Shown here one piece after another: positions 8,682-17,409 of a DNA stretch of 64,000 nt. The notes beneath the pieces were generated by a model that saw only the letters and a list, made by a program, of their open reading frames with translations, was not told the origin of the DNA and did no database searches. The position numbers and the translations under genes are program-made. Positions within the stretch are counted from its first letter, which is position 1, and each line of letters starts with the position of its first letter. Location of the stretch: the NCBI RefSeq assembly GCF_003945385.1, contig NZ_AP018920.1, positions 3,100,001-3,164,000 of the forward strand, read 5' to 3'. Origin of the DNA: Pseudonocardia autotrophica (GTDB lineage: Bacteria > Actinomycetota > Actinomycetes > Mycobacteriales > Pseudonocardiaceae).

Positions 8682-8691
8682 CGGGGGCGGC
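8660..8691. terminator. Bidirectional hairpin between convergent gntR and BCCT genes
   Basis: Perfect 10-bp stem GCCGCCCCCG / CGGGGGCGGC with a 12-nt loop, 50 nt after the regulator stop and 22 nt from the BCCT stop on the other strand. There is no U tract, as is common in high-GC actinobacteria. Confidence 0.6.
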
Positions 8692-8713
8692 GACCGCGGT
8701 TGCTCCGTCGAGG

Positions 8714-10867
8714 CTAGGGCGCCGACTCCCGCTCGAGCCGCAGCAGCTCGAGGTGCTGCTCGTACTGGTCGAGCAGGTCGTCGACGAGCTGGCCGTAGCT
8801 GTAGCCCATGACGTTGTAGCCCTGACCGCCCCCGTGCAGGTGCACCTCGACCCGGTGGTGGTCGGTCCAGGACGCCTGTTCGGCGGGTTCGCCGCCGTCC
8901 GTGCCGCCGGTGTCGAGGGCGTAGCGGGGCAGGCCGGTCACCCGCGGCACCAGCCGGTAGACGAACGGCAGGCTCTCGTGCACGTCGGCGACGAGCTCCA
9001 GCGGCTGCATGTCGTCCGGCCGGTCCTCGCCCGGCTCGATCTCCGGTGCGTCCTCGTCCGAGCAGCGCTGGACGGTGGTGGGCACGCCCTGGCTGCGCAG
9101 CTCCGCGGCGACGTCGTCCAGCACCGAGGTGGCGGTCCCGGACAGGAAGAGATCGGCACCCTGGCTGTCGGCGTGGCCCATGGTCCGGCGCAGCCGGACC
9201 CGCCAGTCCCGGCCGGCCGCGTCGCCGTCACCGTTGGCCGATCCGCCCGGCCTGCTCCGGCCGGACAGCAGTGCCGGCAGGCTGGACTGCTTGCTCTGCG
9301 ACCGGTAGCGCTCCAGCCGCAGCGCCTTGTACAGGCCGAACATCACCAGCACCATGACGAACGCGAACGGCAGACCCATGATCACCGTCGCGTTCTGCAG
9401 GGTGGTGATCCCGCCGACGAACAGCATGCCCAGCGTCAGCAGGCCGGTCGCGGCGGCCCAGAAGATCCGGTTGCCGGCCGTGCCGTCGTCCCGCGGGGTC
9501 TTGCGGTACGAGGTCAGGTTGGCCATGACCAGCGCACCGGAGTCGGCCGAGGTCACGTAGAACAGCAGCCCGGTCAGCGTCGCCAGCCCGGCCAGGAACG
9601 GGAACCACGGGTACTGCTCGAGCAGCATGTAGAAGCCGGTCTCGGGGGCGTTCACCGCTGCGTCGGCGAGCTCGGTGTTGCCGCCCCGGACGCTCTCCAG
9701 GGCGGCGTTGCCGAAGATCGAGATCCAGAACAGGATGTAGAAGAACGGGATCACCAGAGTGCCGACGACGAACTGGCGGATCGTCCGGCCGCGCGAGATG
9801 CGGGCCAGGAACAGCCCGACGAACGACGCCCAGGCGATCCACCACGCCCAGAAGAACAGCGTCCACAGGTTCAGCCACTCGGCGACGTCCGGGTTCGCCT
9901 GCTCGAACGCGAAGGTCTCCATGGTCAGCCGCGGGAAGCTGGACAGGTAGTCGCCCAGGTTCGTCACGAGCCCGTTGAGCAGGAACGACGTGTTCCCGGT
10001 GACCAGGATGAACAGGGCGAGCAGCAGCGCGGCCGCCACGTTCAGCTCGGAGAGCCGCTTGATGCCCCGGTCGACACCGGAGACCGCGGAGATCGTCGAG
10101 ATCACCACGGCCACCGCGACCAGTGCGACCTGCGCGCCGAGGCCCTGCGGGACACCGAACATGACGTCCAGGCCGACGTTGAGCAGGACCACGGCGATGC
10201 CCAGCGACGTGGCGATCCCGAAGATCGTGCCGAGCACGGCCGCCAGGTCCACCGCGTGCCCGACCCGGCCGAAGACGCGCTTGCCGATCAGCGGGTAGAG
10301 CGCCGAGCGGATCGACAGCGGCAACTCGCGCCGGTAGGCGAAGTAGGCCAGGGCGATGCCCATCAGCGCGTACATGCCCCAGCCGGTGAGGCCGTAGTGG
10401 AACAGCGTCCACACGGTCGCCTCGCGGGCGGCGGCGATCGTCTCCGGGTCACCGACCGGCGGCATGGTGAACTGGCTGATCGGCTCGGCGACCGAGAAGA
10501 ACATCAGGTCGGTGCCGATCCCGGCGGCGAACAGCATCGCCGCCCAGGAGAGGTTCGAATAGTCCGGTTTCGAATGGTCCGGGCCCAACCTGATCGAGCC
10601 GTACGGGGACAGCGCGAGGAACAGCACGAACAGGAGCACGACGGAGGCGACCAGGATGTAGAACCAGCCGAAGCTGGTCGCGATCACCCCGACCAGCGCA
10701 CCGATGACGTAGTCCGCATTGTCCGGCAACAGGATCGCCCACAGCGCGACGACGAGCACGCCGATCGCGGAGCCGTAGAAGACCGGCTTGTTGAGCCGGA
10801 CGCTCGGCTCGTCCGGGCGTGCGGCACCGGATCCTGACTCCGTCTCGACGGACGGGCTGTCGCTCAT
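8714..10867 (-). CDS. BCCT family betaine/choline/carnitine transporter, BetT-like with C-terminal domain
   Basis: 717 residues from ATG 10867, which has GAGGAGG about 8 nt upstream; longer readings add an implausible Pro/Arg-rich leader. Twelve membrane helices expected. Family signatures: GMYALMGIALAYFAYRREL, then WTLFFWAWWIAWASFVGLFL followed by ARISRGRTIRQF, the Trp-rich substrate motif of BCCT carriers. After the last helix there is a hydrophilic tail of roughly 190 residues (from LYKALRLERYRS on), a feature of BetT-type choline carriers where the tail senses osmotic stress. Imports quaternary ammonium compounds with sodium or protons. Single gene facing a hairpin terminator. The dimethylglycine-oxidase-like gene at 39806 could use products of such substrates, but the two are distant. 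Confidence 0.93.
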   Translation of the reverse strand: MSDSPSVETESGSGAARPDEPSVRLNKPVFYGSAIGVLVVALWAILLPDNADYVIGALVGVIATSFGWFYILVASVVLLFVLFLALSPYGSIRLGPDHSKPDYSNLSWAAMLFAAGIGTDLMFFSVAEPISQFTMPPVGDPETIAAAREATVWTLFHYGLTGWGMYALMGIALAYFAYRRELPLSIRSALYPLIGKRVFGRVGHAVDLAAVLGTIFGIATSLGIAVVLLNVGLDVMFGVPQGLGAQVALVAVAVVISTISAVSGVDRGIKRLSELNVAAALLLALFILVTGNTSFLLNGLVTNLGDYLSSFPRLTMETFAFEQANPDVAEWLNLWTLFFWAWWIAWASFVGLFLARISRGRTIRQFVVGTLVIPFFYILFWISIFGNAALESVRGGNTELADAAVNAPETGFYMLLEQYPWFPFLAGLATLTGLLFYVTSADSGALVMANLTSYRKTPRDDGTAGNRIFWAAATGLLTLGMLFVGGITTLQNATVIMGLPFAFVMVLVMFGLYKALRLERYRSQSKQSSLPALLSGRSRPGGSANGDGDAAGRDWRVRLRRTMGHADSQGADLFLSGTATSVLDDVAAELRSQGVPTTVQRCSDEDAPEIEPGEDRPDDMQPLELVADVHESLPFVYRLVPRVTGLPRYALDTGGTDGGEPAEQASWTDHHRVEVHLHGGGQGYNVMGYSYGQLVDDLLDQYEQHLELLRLERESAP

Positions 10868-10934
10868 CGGGTCGAACCTCCTCGGTTGGACAAACGGACC
10901 GACCCTATTCATGCCGAAAGGTGTCTGGCATCCG

Positions 10935-10949
10935 ATTCGGGTAACGAAT
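10935..10949. promoter_or_regulatory. Inverted repeat ATTCG-N5-CGAAT in the BCCT/serine hydrolase divergent region
   Basis: A 5-5-5 inverted repeat 68 bp upstream of the BCCT start. A -10-like TAGGGT lies nearby on the minus strand (10902-10907). It may be a repressor site for the transporter gene; this rests on symmetry alone. The rest of the 242-bp gap holds no other clear signal. Confidence 0.3.
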
Positions 10950-11109
10950 GGGACGCATTGTGCAGCGAGAGCCGGACGCATGACCGTGTGCGGTCGTCCG
11001 CTCGCCCGGGGTCGCCTCAGGGGCTCCTCCGGGACGACCCCGATACCCCGGGTGGTGCCCCCGCGGCGAGGGTGGTTCCGGACCACGCCCCGCCCCACCG
11101 AGGAGACCG

Positions 11110-12525
11110 ATGACGACCCCGAGCCGCCCCGTCCGCCTGCTCCGAGCAGCGGCGGTCCTGCTGATCCTGTGCGCGGCCCCCGGTGTCCTGCCGGGTGTGG
11201 CCGCGGCGGCACCGGCGGACGCGGACCCCCGGGTCTCGGTGCAGGCCTACGCCCAGCGGTTCGCGGTGCCCGCGACGGTCGCCGTCGTGCTCGACCGCGA
11301 CGGTGCCGTCACCACGGTGCCGCACGGGACGACCTCGGACGGCACACCGGTCACCGCGGACACCTCGTTCCGGATCGCGTCGATGAGCAAGGCCTTCACC
11401 GCGGTGGCGGTACTGCAGCTCGCCGAGGCCGGTCGGATCGACCTGGACCAGCCGGTCGCCGCGGCGCTGCCCGGGTTCACCGTCGCGGACCCGCGGGCGG
11501 GGGACATCACCGTCCGCCACCTGCTCGCGCACACCTCGGGACTGTCCAACCAGGACGTCGACGAGTTCGCGTTGCCGCCGGCCGCCTCGGCGGCCGCGCT
11601 GGTCGAGCGGTTGGCGCAGGTTCCGCTGGCCGCCGATCCCGGCACCGAGCACCAGTACCTGAACGCGAACTACGTGGTGGCGGCCCGCCTGGTCGAGGTC
11701 GTCACCGGAGCGCCGTTCGGCGAGCACCTGCGCGAGGCGGTGCTGGCACCGCTCGGGATGACCTCGACCGTGGCGACCGACCGGTGCGACGCCGAGGTCC
11801 CCGGCCTGGCCCGCGGGCACATCGGCGCGCTCGGGGTGCAGGTGGCGGTCCCCGAGATCCCGTCGTTCTGCGCCGGGGACGGCGGCGTCGTCACCACGGC
11901 GGCGGACCTGACCCGCTGGACGCGGTTCCAGCTCGGCGACGGTACGACCAGGGACGGCACCCGGCTGTTGTCCGCCGCGGCGCTGCGGGAGTCGCAGACC
12001 CCCGCACCGGGAACGGACGGCCGCTACGGACTGGGCTGGTCGGTGCGAACCGCCGACGACGGCCGCACCCGGGTACTGCACGGCGGCGCGCTCGCGACGT
12101 ACGCGAGCGGGATCGAGATGTCCTCGGCCGGGTCCGCTGCGTTCGTGCTCACCGATGTGTCCGGCGGGAACCCGGGCGCACTGGCGGCGGATCTCGTGGC
12201 GCGCGCCGACGGTGCGCCCGGGGTGCCGGTGGACGACCCGTACCGGACGCTGAACCTGGCGCTGCTCGGGCTGACGGTCCTGGCGGCGGTGCTGCTGGGC
12301 ACGGCGGTCCTGCGCGCCCGACGGCGGGCCGAGCGGCTCGCCGGGCGCCTGCTGCTGCCCGCGCTGTCGCTGCTCGCCGGGCCGCCGAGCGCGACGGCCT
12401 GGACGCTGGTGGCCATGCTGCTGCCGCTGAGCGGTGTGCTGGCGCTGGTGCTGGTGCTCGGGGGGACCGCTGCGCTGGTGGCACGCTCCCGGGCGGCCCG
12501 AGCCACCCACGCTTCGGCGGTGTAG
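11110..12525 (+). CDS. Secreted/membrane-anchored serine hydrolase, beta-lactamase (class C/PBP4*) family
   Basis: 471 residues. N-terminal signal peptide (LLRAAAVLLILCAAPGVLPGVAAAAP). SxxK motif SMSK with nucleophile Ser91 and Lys94; YxN-type motif in HQYLNANYVV near residue 178-185; and HGG (VLHGGALATY) near residue 320 in the place of the KTG/HxG triad element. The C-terminus carries two to three hydrophobic helices (LNLALLGLTVLAAVLLG and VAMLLPLSGVLALVLVLGG), so the catalytic domain is probably held on the outer face of the membrane. Family members act as D-aminopeptidases, esterases or DD-peptidases; substrate not predictable. Starts at ATG 11110 with GAGGAG upstream. Divergent from the BCCT gene. 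Confidence 0.88.
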   Translation: MTTPSRPVRLLRAAAVLLILCAAPGVLPGVAAAAPADADPRVSVQAYAQRFAVPATVAVVLDRDGAVTTVPHGTTSDGTPVTADTSFRIASMSKAFTAVAVLQLAEAGRIDLDQPVAAALPGFTVADPRAGDITVRHLLAHTSGLSNQDVDEFALPPAASAAALVERLAQVPLAADPGTEHQYLNANYVVAARLVEVVTGAPFGEHLREAVLAPLGMTSTVATDRCDAEVPGLARGHIGALGVQVAVPEIPSFCAGDGGVVTTAADLTRWTRFQLGDGTTRDGTRLLSAAALRESQTPAPGTDGRYGLGWSVRTADDGRTRVLHGGALATYASGIEMSSAGSAAFVLTDVSGGNPGALAADLVARADGAPGVPVDDPYRTLNLALLGLTVLAAVLLGTAVLRARRRAERLAGRLLLPALSLLAGPPSATAWTLVAMLLPLSGVLALVLVLGGTAALVARSRAARATHASAV

Positions 12526-12662
12526 CGGGGCTGTCGGACACCGGCGACCGGCGAACCGGCCACTGACCACACCGGCCACGGCGAACGGCAACCGGCCACG
12601 GCAACCGACCTCGGAGACCCGGCCCGCCGTCACCGCGCGCTGGACCGCCGCGCTGGACCGCC

Positions 12663-12690
12663 GCGCCCGGCCGAGTGGGCGGCCGGGCGC
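12663..12690. terminator. Hairpin between convergent serine hydrolase and binding-protein genes
   Basis: Perfect 11-bp stem GCGCCCGGCCG / CGGCCGGGCGC with a 6-nt loop, 16 bp from the stop of the minus-strand gene. It probably stops transcription from both sides. The preceding 12526-12660 stretch contains short CCGGCCAC and CTGGACCGCCGCG direct repeats and no gene. Confidence 0.65.
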
Positions 12691-12705
12691 GAGCGGAACG
12701 GCGGA

Positions 12706-13689
12706 TCAGTTGCCGGGCGCGTTGCCCGCGATCGCCTCGGCCAGCTTCGGCGCGACGTCGTCGACGGCGTAGGGCAGCGACAGCGGGCTGGAGTAGCCCA
12801 GCGCCGCGGCGAACTCGGTCTCGAACGCCCCGAGGTACACCACCCGGCCCTGCTCGACGGCCGGGACCGCGCGGAACACCGGATCGGCCTCGGCCTCGGC
12901 GCGCGGGCGGCCCAGCACGGTGAGCACGTCGGCGTCGAGCCTGCCCTGCTCCTCGAGGGACAGCGGCTGCGAGTCGGGCCGGACCTCGAACCCCAGGCCC
13001 CCGAACAGCTGGGCGCGCAGATCGTCGGTACCCATGTCGTAGGGCGTTCCCTGGATGTAGAAGCCCAGCTTGAGAGTCTTCCCGTCGAACTCGGGATGGG
13101 TCCGGCGCGCCTCGTCGAACGTCGCCTGGGTGTCGGCGATCACCTGCTCGGCCTCGGCGGTACGGCCGGTGGCCTGCCCGGTGATCCGGGTCTGCTCGTC
13201 CCAGGAGGCGGGGTTCGTGCCGTCCTCGGTGGCCTGGGCGACGGTCGGTGCGATCTGTGAGAGGGCGTCGTAGGTGGCCTTGTTCATGAACGAGTAGACG
13301 CCGAGGATCAGATCGGGCTGCAGCGCGGCGACCTGCTCGATCGGGATCTCGGTGCCGGTGAGCAGCTGCGGGGCCGGCCCGCGGGACAGCGCCTCCTGGG
13401 CCCACGGGCGCTGCTCGTAGTCGTAGGCGCCGAGGTTCTCGCGGACCCCGACCGGCTGTACGCCGACGGCGAGTGCGAAGTCGGCGTCGTTGAAGCCGAC
13501 GGTGACCACCCGCTGGGGCTGCTCGGGGACGGTCGTGGAGCCGAAGGCGTGCTCCAGCGTCACGGGGAACTGCCCGGACGCGGTGGCGTCACCCTCGGCG
13601 GGCTGCTCCTGCGCACCTGAGGAACAGCCCGCGACGGTGAGCAGCAGGACCGCACAGGCGGCGGTCGTGCGGAGCAGTGAACGGGGCAT
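12706..13689 (-). CDS. Metallophore (iron-siderophore type) ABC substrate-binding lipoprotein
   Basis: 327 residues. Lipobox VAGC (Cys22), then a class III (FepB/FecB, TroA-like) binding fold: VTLEHAFGSTTVPEQPQRVVTVGFNDADFALAVGVQPVGV (residues ~44-83), EQVAALQPDLILGVYS, and the C-terminal SPLSLPYAVDDVAPKLAEAI. These proteins bind ferric siderophores or related metal chelates outside the membrane. It is the third gene after two half ABC transporters (51-bp gap), although the family normally partners FecCD-type permeases. Together with the neighbouring genes it suggests metallophore uptake. The metal could be iron or zinc given the mixed regulatory signals upstream. Confidence 0.9.
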   Translation of the reverse strand: MPRSLLRTTAACAVLLLTVAGCSSGAQEQPAEGDATASGQFPVTLEHAFGSTTVPEQPQRVVTVGFNDADFALAVGVQPVGVRENLGAYDYEQRPWAQEALSRGPAPQLLTGTEIPIEQVAALQPDLILGVYSFMNKATYDALSQIAPTVAQATEDGTNPASWDEQTRITGQATGRTAEAEQVIADTQATFDEARRTHPEFDGKTLKLGFYIQGTPYDMGTDDLRAQLFGGLGFEVRPDSQPLSLEEQGRLDADVLTVLGRPRAEAEADPVFRAVPAVEQGRVVYLGAFETEFAAALGYSSPLSLPYAVDDVAPKLAEAIAGNAPGN

Positions 13690-13740
13690 TACGGGTCCTT
13701 TCGGAAGATCCGCCCGGTGCGGATCAGATCTGGGGGTGGT

Positions 13741-15522
13741 TCATCCGCCGGTGCTGTCGTCCCGGTCGCGGGCGCCGGACCAGGCCTCCCACAGCCGGGC
13801 GTACCGGCCACCTGCGGCGACCAGCTCGTCGTGCGGGCCCTGCTCGACGACCCGGCCGTCGTCGAGCACGACGACCCGGTCCGCCGCCGCGGCCTGGCTC
13901 AGCCGGTGCGCGACGACCAGCCCGGTCCGGCCGGCCAGCGCCGCCTCGGCGGACTCCTCGAGCACCCGTGCACCCGCGCTGCCCGCCTCGGCGGTTGCCT
14001 CGTCGAGAACCAGCAGGCGCGGATCGGCGAGCACGACACGGGCCAGCGCCAGCTGCTGCGCGGCGACCACCGGGAGCCGGTGCCCACCGTCGCCGACGAC
14101 GGTGTCCATACCGTCGGGCAGCGCACGCGCCCAGCTGCCGGCACCGACCCGGTCGAGCGCGTCGAGCAGCTCGGCCACCTCGGCGTCCGGCCGGACGAGC
14201 CGCAGGTCGTCGGCGAGGGTTCCGGCGAAGACGTGCGACTCCTGGGTGACCAGCACCACGGCGTCCCGCCGCCGGTCCGCCGCGATGTCGGCGAGCCGGG
14301 CCCCGCCGATCTCGACCGTGCCCGCGGCGGGGGTGTGCACCCCGGCGACGATCCCGGCCAGTGTCGACTTGCCTGCGCCGCTGGCACCGACCAGCGCCAC
14401 CCGCTCGCCGGGCGCGACGTCGAGATCGACGCCGGAGAGCACCGGATGGCCGTCGACGTAGTGATGGGTCAGGCCGCGGACCCGCAGCCCGGCGCCGTCC
14501 GGGACGGCCGGCGCCGGGGGATCGGCGGGCCGCTCCAGGTCGGCGACGCCGACGATCCGGCGCAGCCCGGCCACCGCGGTCTGCGCCGCGTCCAGCTGGA
14601 ACAGCACGATGTTGATCGGGGTGAACAGGTTGACGAAGTACAGCGCCGCGGCGCTGGCCGTCCCGATCGTCGCGGTGCCCGTCGAGACCAGCCAGAACCC
14701 GGTGACGAGCACCGCGGCGAGCCCGATGTACTCGGCCAGGTTGAGGCGGGCGAACAGCTTCGTGTGCATCCGGACGACGGTGACCACCAGCCGGGCCACC
14801 TCGGCGGCCCGCTCGGCGATGCCTCCGGCGTGCCGCTCGTGCAGCCGGAAAGCCCGCACCGTGGGGAGCCCGGCCGCGGTGTCGAGCAGCATCTGCTGCT
14901 GGGCGCCGCCGGCGATCCGCTGTGCGGTGTAGACCGGCGTCGAGCGGCCCAGGAACGATCGCGCGGTCCACACCTGCACGGGCACCGCGAGCAGCGCCGC
15001 CAGCAGGAACCGCCAGTCCAGGACGCTGAGCGCGACCAGCGTGAGCCCGACGAGCAGTGCGGCGCGGGCCAGCTCCGGGACCGCCTCGCGGACGGCCTCG
15101 CCGACCACCTGCACGTCGTCGGTCACCCGGGAGGTCAGGTCGCCCGCGCCGGCCGACTCCACCCGGGCCTGCGGCAGGTGCAGGGCACGGTCGACGAACC
15201 GTTCCCGCAGTCCGGCGAGCAGCGTCTCGCAGAGCCGGGCGGCCAGCGCGACCCCGAGGGCGGCCAGGAGGCCCTGGACCACGGCGATCGCGGCCAGCCC
15301 GAGGACGGGCGGCAGGATCGTGGCCGTACCGCCGGCGCCGTCCGTGCCGGCGACCCGGTCGACGATGTTGCCGAGCAGCGGTGCGGCGAGCAGGCTCGCC
15401 GCGGCCCCGGCGACGAGCACACCCAGCGCGACGATCGCGGTGCCGCGGTGCGGCCGGCCCAGTTCGGCGAGGACCGCGCGGATCCGGGGGCCGGACGCGA
15501 TCGGCAGCAGCACCTGGCTCAT
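13741..15522 (-). CDS. Exporter-fold half ABC transporter with intact Walker sites but degenerate signature motif
   Basis: 593 residues: membrane domain (~1-320, six helices) then ATPase domain. Intact elements are Walker A GASGAGKST (379-387), Q-loop Gln427, Walker B LLVLDEAT with Asp507-Glu508, and H-loop His539 (VVAHRLS). The LSGGQ signature is replaced by RLPVVAAQQ (~482-490). Its start overlaps the stop of the preceding half transporter (ATGA, 15519-15522). The two almost certainly form a heterodimer in which this subunit supplies ATP binding and the catalytic Glu. The exporter fold with an adjacent binding protein recalls the IrtAB/YbtPQ group of siderophore importers. Direction of transport is inferred, not shown. 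Confidence 0.9.
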   Translation of the reverse strand: MSQVLLPIASGPRIRAVLAELGRPHRGTAIVALGVLVAGAAASLLAAPLLGNIVDRVAGTDGAGGTATILPPVLGLAAIAVVQGLLAALGVALAARLCETLLAGLRERFVDRALHLPQARVESAGAGDLTSRVTDDVQVVGEAVREAVPELARAALLVGLTLVALSVLDWRFLLAALLAVPVQVWTARSFLGRSTPVYTAQRIAGGAQQQMLLDTAAGLPTVRAFRLHERHAGGIAERAAEVARLVVTVVRMHTKLFARLNLAEYIGLAAVLVTGFWLVSTGTATIGTASAAALYFVNLFTPINIVLFQLDAAQTAVAGLRRIVGVADLERPADPPAPAVPDGAGLRVRGLTHHYVDGHPVLSGVDLDVAPGERVALVGASGAGKSTLAGIVAGVHTPAAGTVEIGGARLADIAADRRRDAVVLVTQESHVFAGTLADDLRLVRPDAEVAELLDALDRVGAGSWARALPDGMDTVVGDGGHRLPVVAAQQLALARVVLADPRLLVLDEATAEAGSAGARVLEESAEAALAGRTGLVVAHRLSQAAAADRVVVLDDGRVVEQGPHDELVAAGGRYARLWEAWSGARDRDDSTGG

Positions 15523-17363
15523 GCCGTCACCACCGCTCGGTAGTCGGCGTCGGCCATCAGCTCGGCGTGCGTGCCGCGTGCCCGAACCCGGCCGTCGACC
15601 AGGAACGTGACGGTGCCGGCGCAGGCCAGCAGCGCCGGGCTGGTGGTGACCAGCAGCGTGCTGCGTCCGGCGCGGTGCGCGGCGAGCCCCTCGGCGACCC
15701 GGGTCTCGGTGACCGCGTCGACCGCCGTCGTCGGGTCGTGCAGGACCAGCACCGGCGCGTCCGCGGCGAGTGCCCGGGCGAGTGCGATCCGTTGTCGTTG
15801 CCCGCCGGAGAGTGAGCGGCCGCGGGCGCTGACGTCGGTGTCGGCGCCGGCGGGCAGGGTGGCGGCGACCTGGTCGGCGGCGGCCGCGGTCATCGCCGGC
15901 TGCGGATCGATACCGTCCGGCGCGCCGGCGATCACGTTCTCGTGCAGCGACCCGGCGAACAGATGAGCGTCGTGCGCGGCGACCAGCACCGCACCACGGG
16001 CGATCTCGGCCGGCCAGGCGTCGAGCGGGACACCGTCCAGGGTGATCCGGCCCGCCGCTGGTTCGGCCTCGCGGGCGAGTGCGCCGAGCAGCTTCGCCGC
16101 GTCCTCCGGGTCGGCCGCGACCAGTGCCGCCGGCGCCCCCGGATGCACGTCCAGGTCGATCCCACCGGCGTTGTCGCCCACAGCGCCGCTGCCGGTGTCG
16201 CGCACAGTGCCGCTGCCGGTATCGAGCTCGCCGTCGGTGCTGCCGTCGTGGCCGGTGCCGCTGTGGCCGGCGCCGTGGTGACCGGCGCTGTCCGCGAACC
16301 GGATCCCGCGCAGCGAGAGCACGCCGGGGCCGGCATCCGGCGCCGGTTCCGGCAGCTGCGCGGCGGGTTCGCCGACGACGGCGGGCGCGGACAGCACGGC
16401 CGCGATCCGGGCGGCGGACGCGCGTGCCTGGGCCAATCGCGCACTGACGAAGCCGAACATCTGCAGCGGCCCCACCAGGAACTGAGCCAGCCCCACGGCG
16501 GAGACGAGCTGGCCGACGGTGATCGAGCCGTTCAGCGCCGCGAGCCCGCCGACAAGGGCGATCACCGCGAGGAACAGGCCGTTCGTCAGCTGGACCGCAC
16601 CCAGGAACCCGGCCTCGGCGCGGGTCGCCCGCAGGGTCGCGGCGAGCGCATCCTGGCTGGAAGCCCGGTAGCGCCGCACGGCGGCCGGGCGGGCCCCGAT
16701 GCCGGTGAGCACGCGCAGACCCGACACGAGATCGGCGGCGGTCCCGGCGGCCCGGGCGGCCCGCTCCTGCTCCGGCCCGGAACGCCGCTCCAGCGGCCGG
16801 ACGACCAGCTGCACCAGCCAGAGCAGCGGTGGGGTGCCGAGCAGGATCAGCAGCCCGAGCGAGAGATCGATGGTCAGCAGCGCGACCGCGGCGACGGCCA
16901 CCGCGGCGATCGCGGCGAGCCCGAACGGGAGCGCGGTGTTCAGCTCGGCGACCCGCTTGCTGTCCGAGACGGCGATCCCGGTCAGCTCTCCGGGCAACCG
17001 GCCGGTCTCGCCGCCGCCGCGGGGATGCAGCAGCCGGCCGGCGACCAGCCTGCGCAGCCGGGCGTCCGCCCAGGCGTCGGCGTGCCAGGCCTGCCGTGCG
17101 CCGAACCGGTAGGAGAACGAGAGCATCAGGAAGTCCAGCGCCAGCACCGCGAGCCAGCCGGCCAGCGCCACCGGATCGCCGGTCGCGACCGCCCGGTCGA
17201 TGATCACCCCGACCAGCAGCGGGACCAGTGCTTCACCGATCTGGTGGGTGCAGAACAGTGCTCCGGCTGCGCTTATCCTGCCGCGGTACGCCCGGAGCGA
17301 ACCGCGGATGACGTCGTTCCCGGAGACCTGTCCGAGCGCGGACTGTTGCACGGACCCGATCAC
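15519..17363 (-). CDS. Exporter-fold half ABC transporter lacking Walker A, with intact signature motif
   Basis: 614 residues from GTG 17363. Membrane domain ~1-330. The ATPase domain is strongly degenerate at its own ATP site: the Walker A region reads ALVAADPEDAAKLL (~413-426), the Walker B region VLVLHDPTTAVD has Pro544 in place of the catalytic Glu, and the H-loop His is lost (VTTSP, ~572-576). LSGGQRQR (518-525) is perfect. A low-complexity His/Gly/Thr-rich insert (~362-400) sits between the first strands of the domain. Paired with the next gene, only one composite ATP site would be canonical. No Shine-Dalgarno is visible; TACCCT 6 nt upstream suggests a leaderless start. A longer transcript from the decarboxylase gene (46 bp upstream) is also possible. 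Confidence 0.9.
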   Translation of the reverse strand: MIGSVQQSALGQVSGNDVIRGSLRAYRGRISAAGALFCTHQIGEALVPLLVGVIIDRAVATGDPVALAGWLAVLALDFLMLSFSYRFGARQAWHADAWADARLRRLVAGRLLHPRGGGETGRLPGELTGIAVSDSKRVAELNTALPFGLAAIAAVAVAAVALLTIDLSLGLLILLGTPPLLWLVQLVVRPLERRSGPEQERAARAAGTAADLVSGLRVLTGIGARPAAVRRYRASSQDALAATLRATRAEAGFLGAVQLTNGLFLAVIALVGGLAALNGSITVGQLVSAVGLAQFLVGPLQMFGFVSARLAQARASAARIAAVLSAPAVVGEPAAQLPEPAPDAGPGVLSLRGIRFADSAGHHGAGHSGTGHDGSTDGELDTGSGTVRDTGSGAVGDNAGGIDLDVHPGAPAALVAADPEDAAKLLGALAREAEPAAGRITLDGVPLDAWPAEIARGAVLVAAHDAHLFAGSLHENVIAGAPDGIDPQPAMTAAAADQVAATLPAGADTDVSARGRSLSGGQRQRIALARALAADAPVLVLHDPTTAVDAVTETRVAEGLAAHRAGRSTLLVTTSPALLACAGTVTFLVDGRVRARGTHAELMADADYRAVVTA

Positions 17364-17369
17364 TCGCAG

Positions 17370-17384
17370 AGGGTAACCTTACCT
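17370..17384 (-). promoter_or_regulatory. IdeR/DtxR-like box overlapping the -10 of the ABC operon
   Basis: The minus strand reads AGGTAAGGTTACCCT. This matches the core of the IdeR/DtxR consensus (AGGTTAGGCTAACCT) at 12 of 15 positions by eye. Its last six bases (TACCCT) are a -10 hexamer 6 nt from the GTG at 17363. A separate palindrome CCCGGT-T-ACCGGG lies at 17394-17406 and may be a weak terminator for the upstream gene. The iron-regulation reading is inference. Confidence 0.45.
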
Positions 17385-17409
17385 GTCCGGCGACCCGGTT
17401 ACCGGGAGG

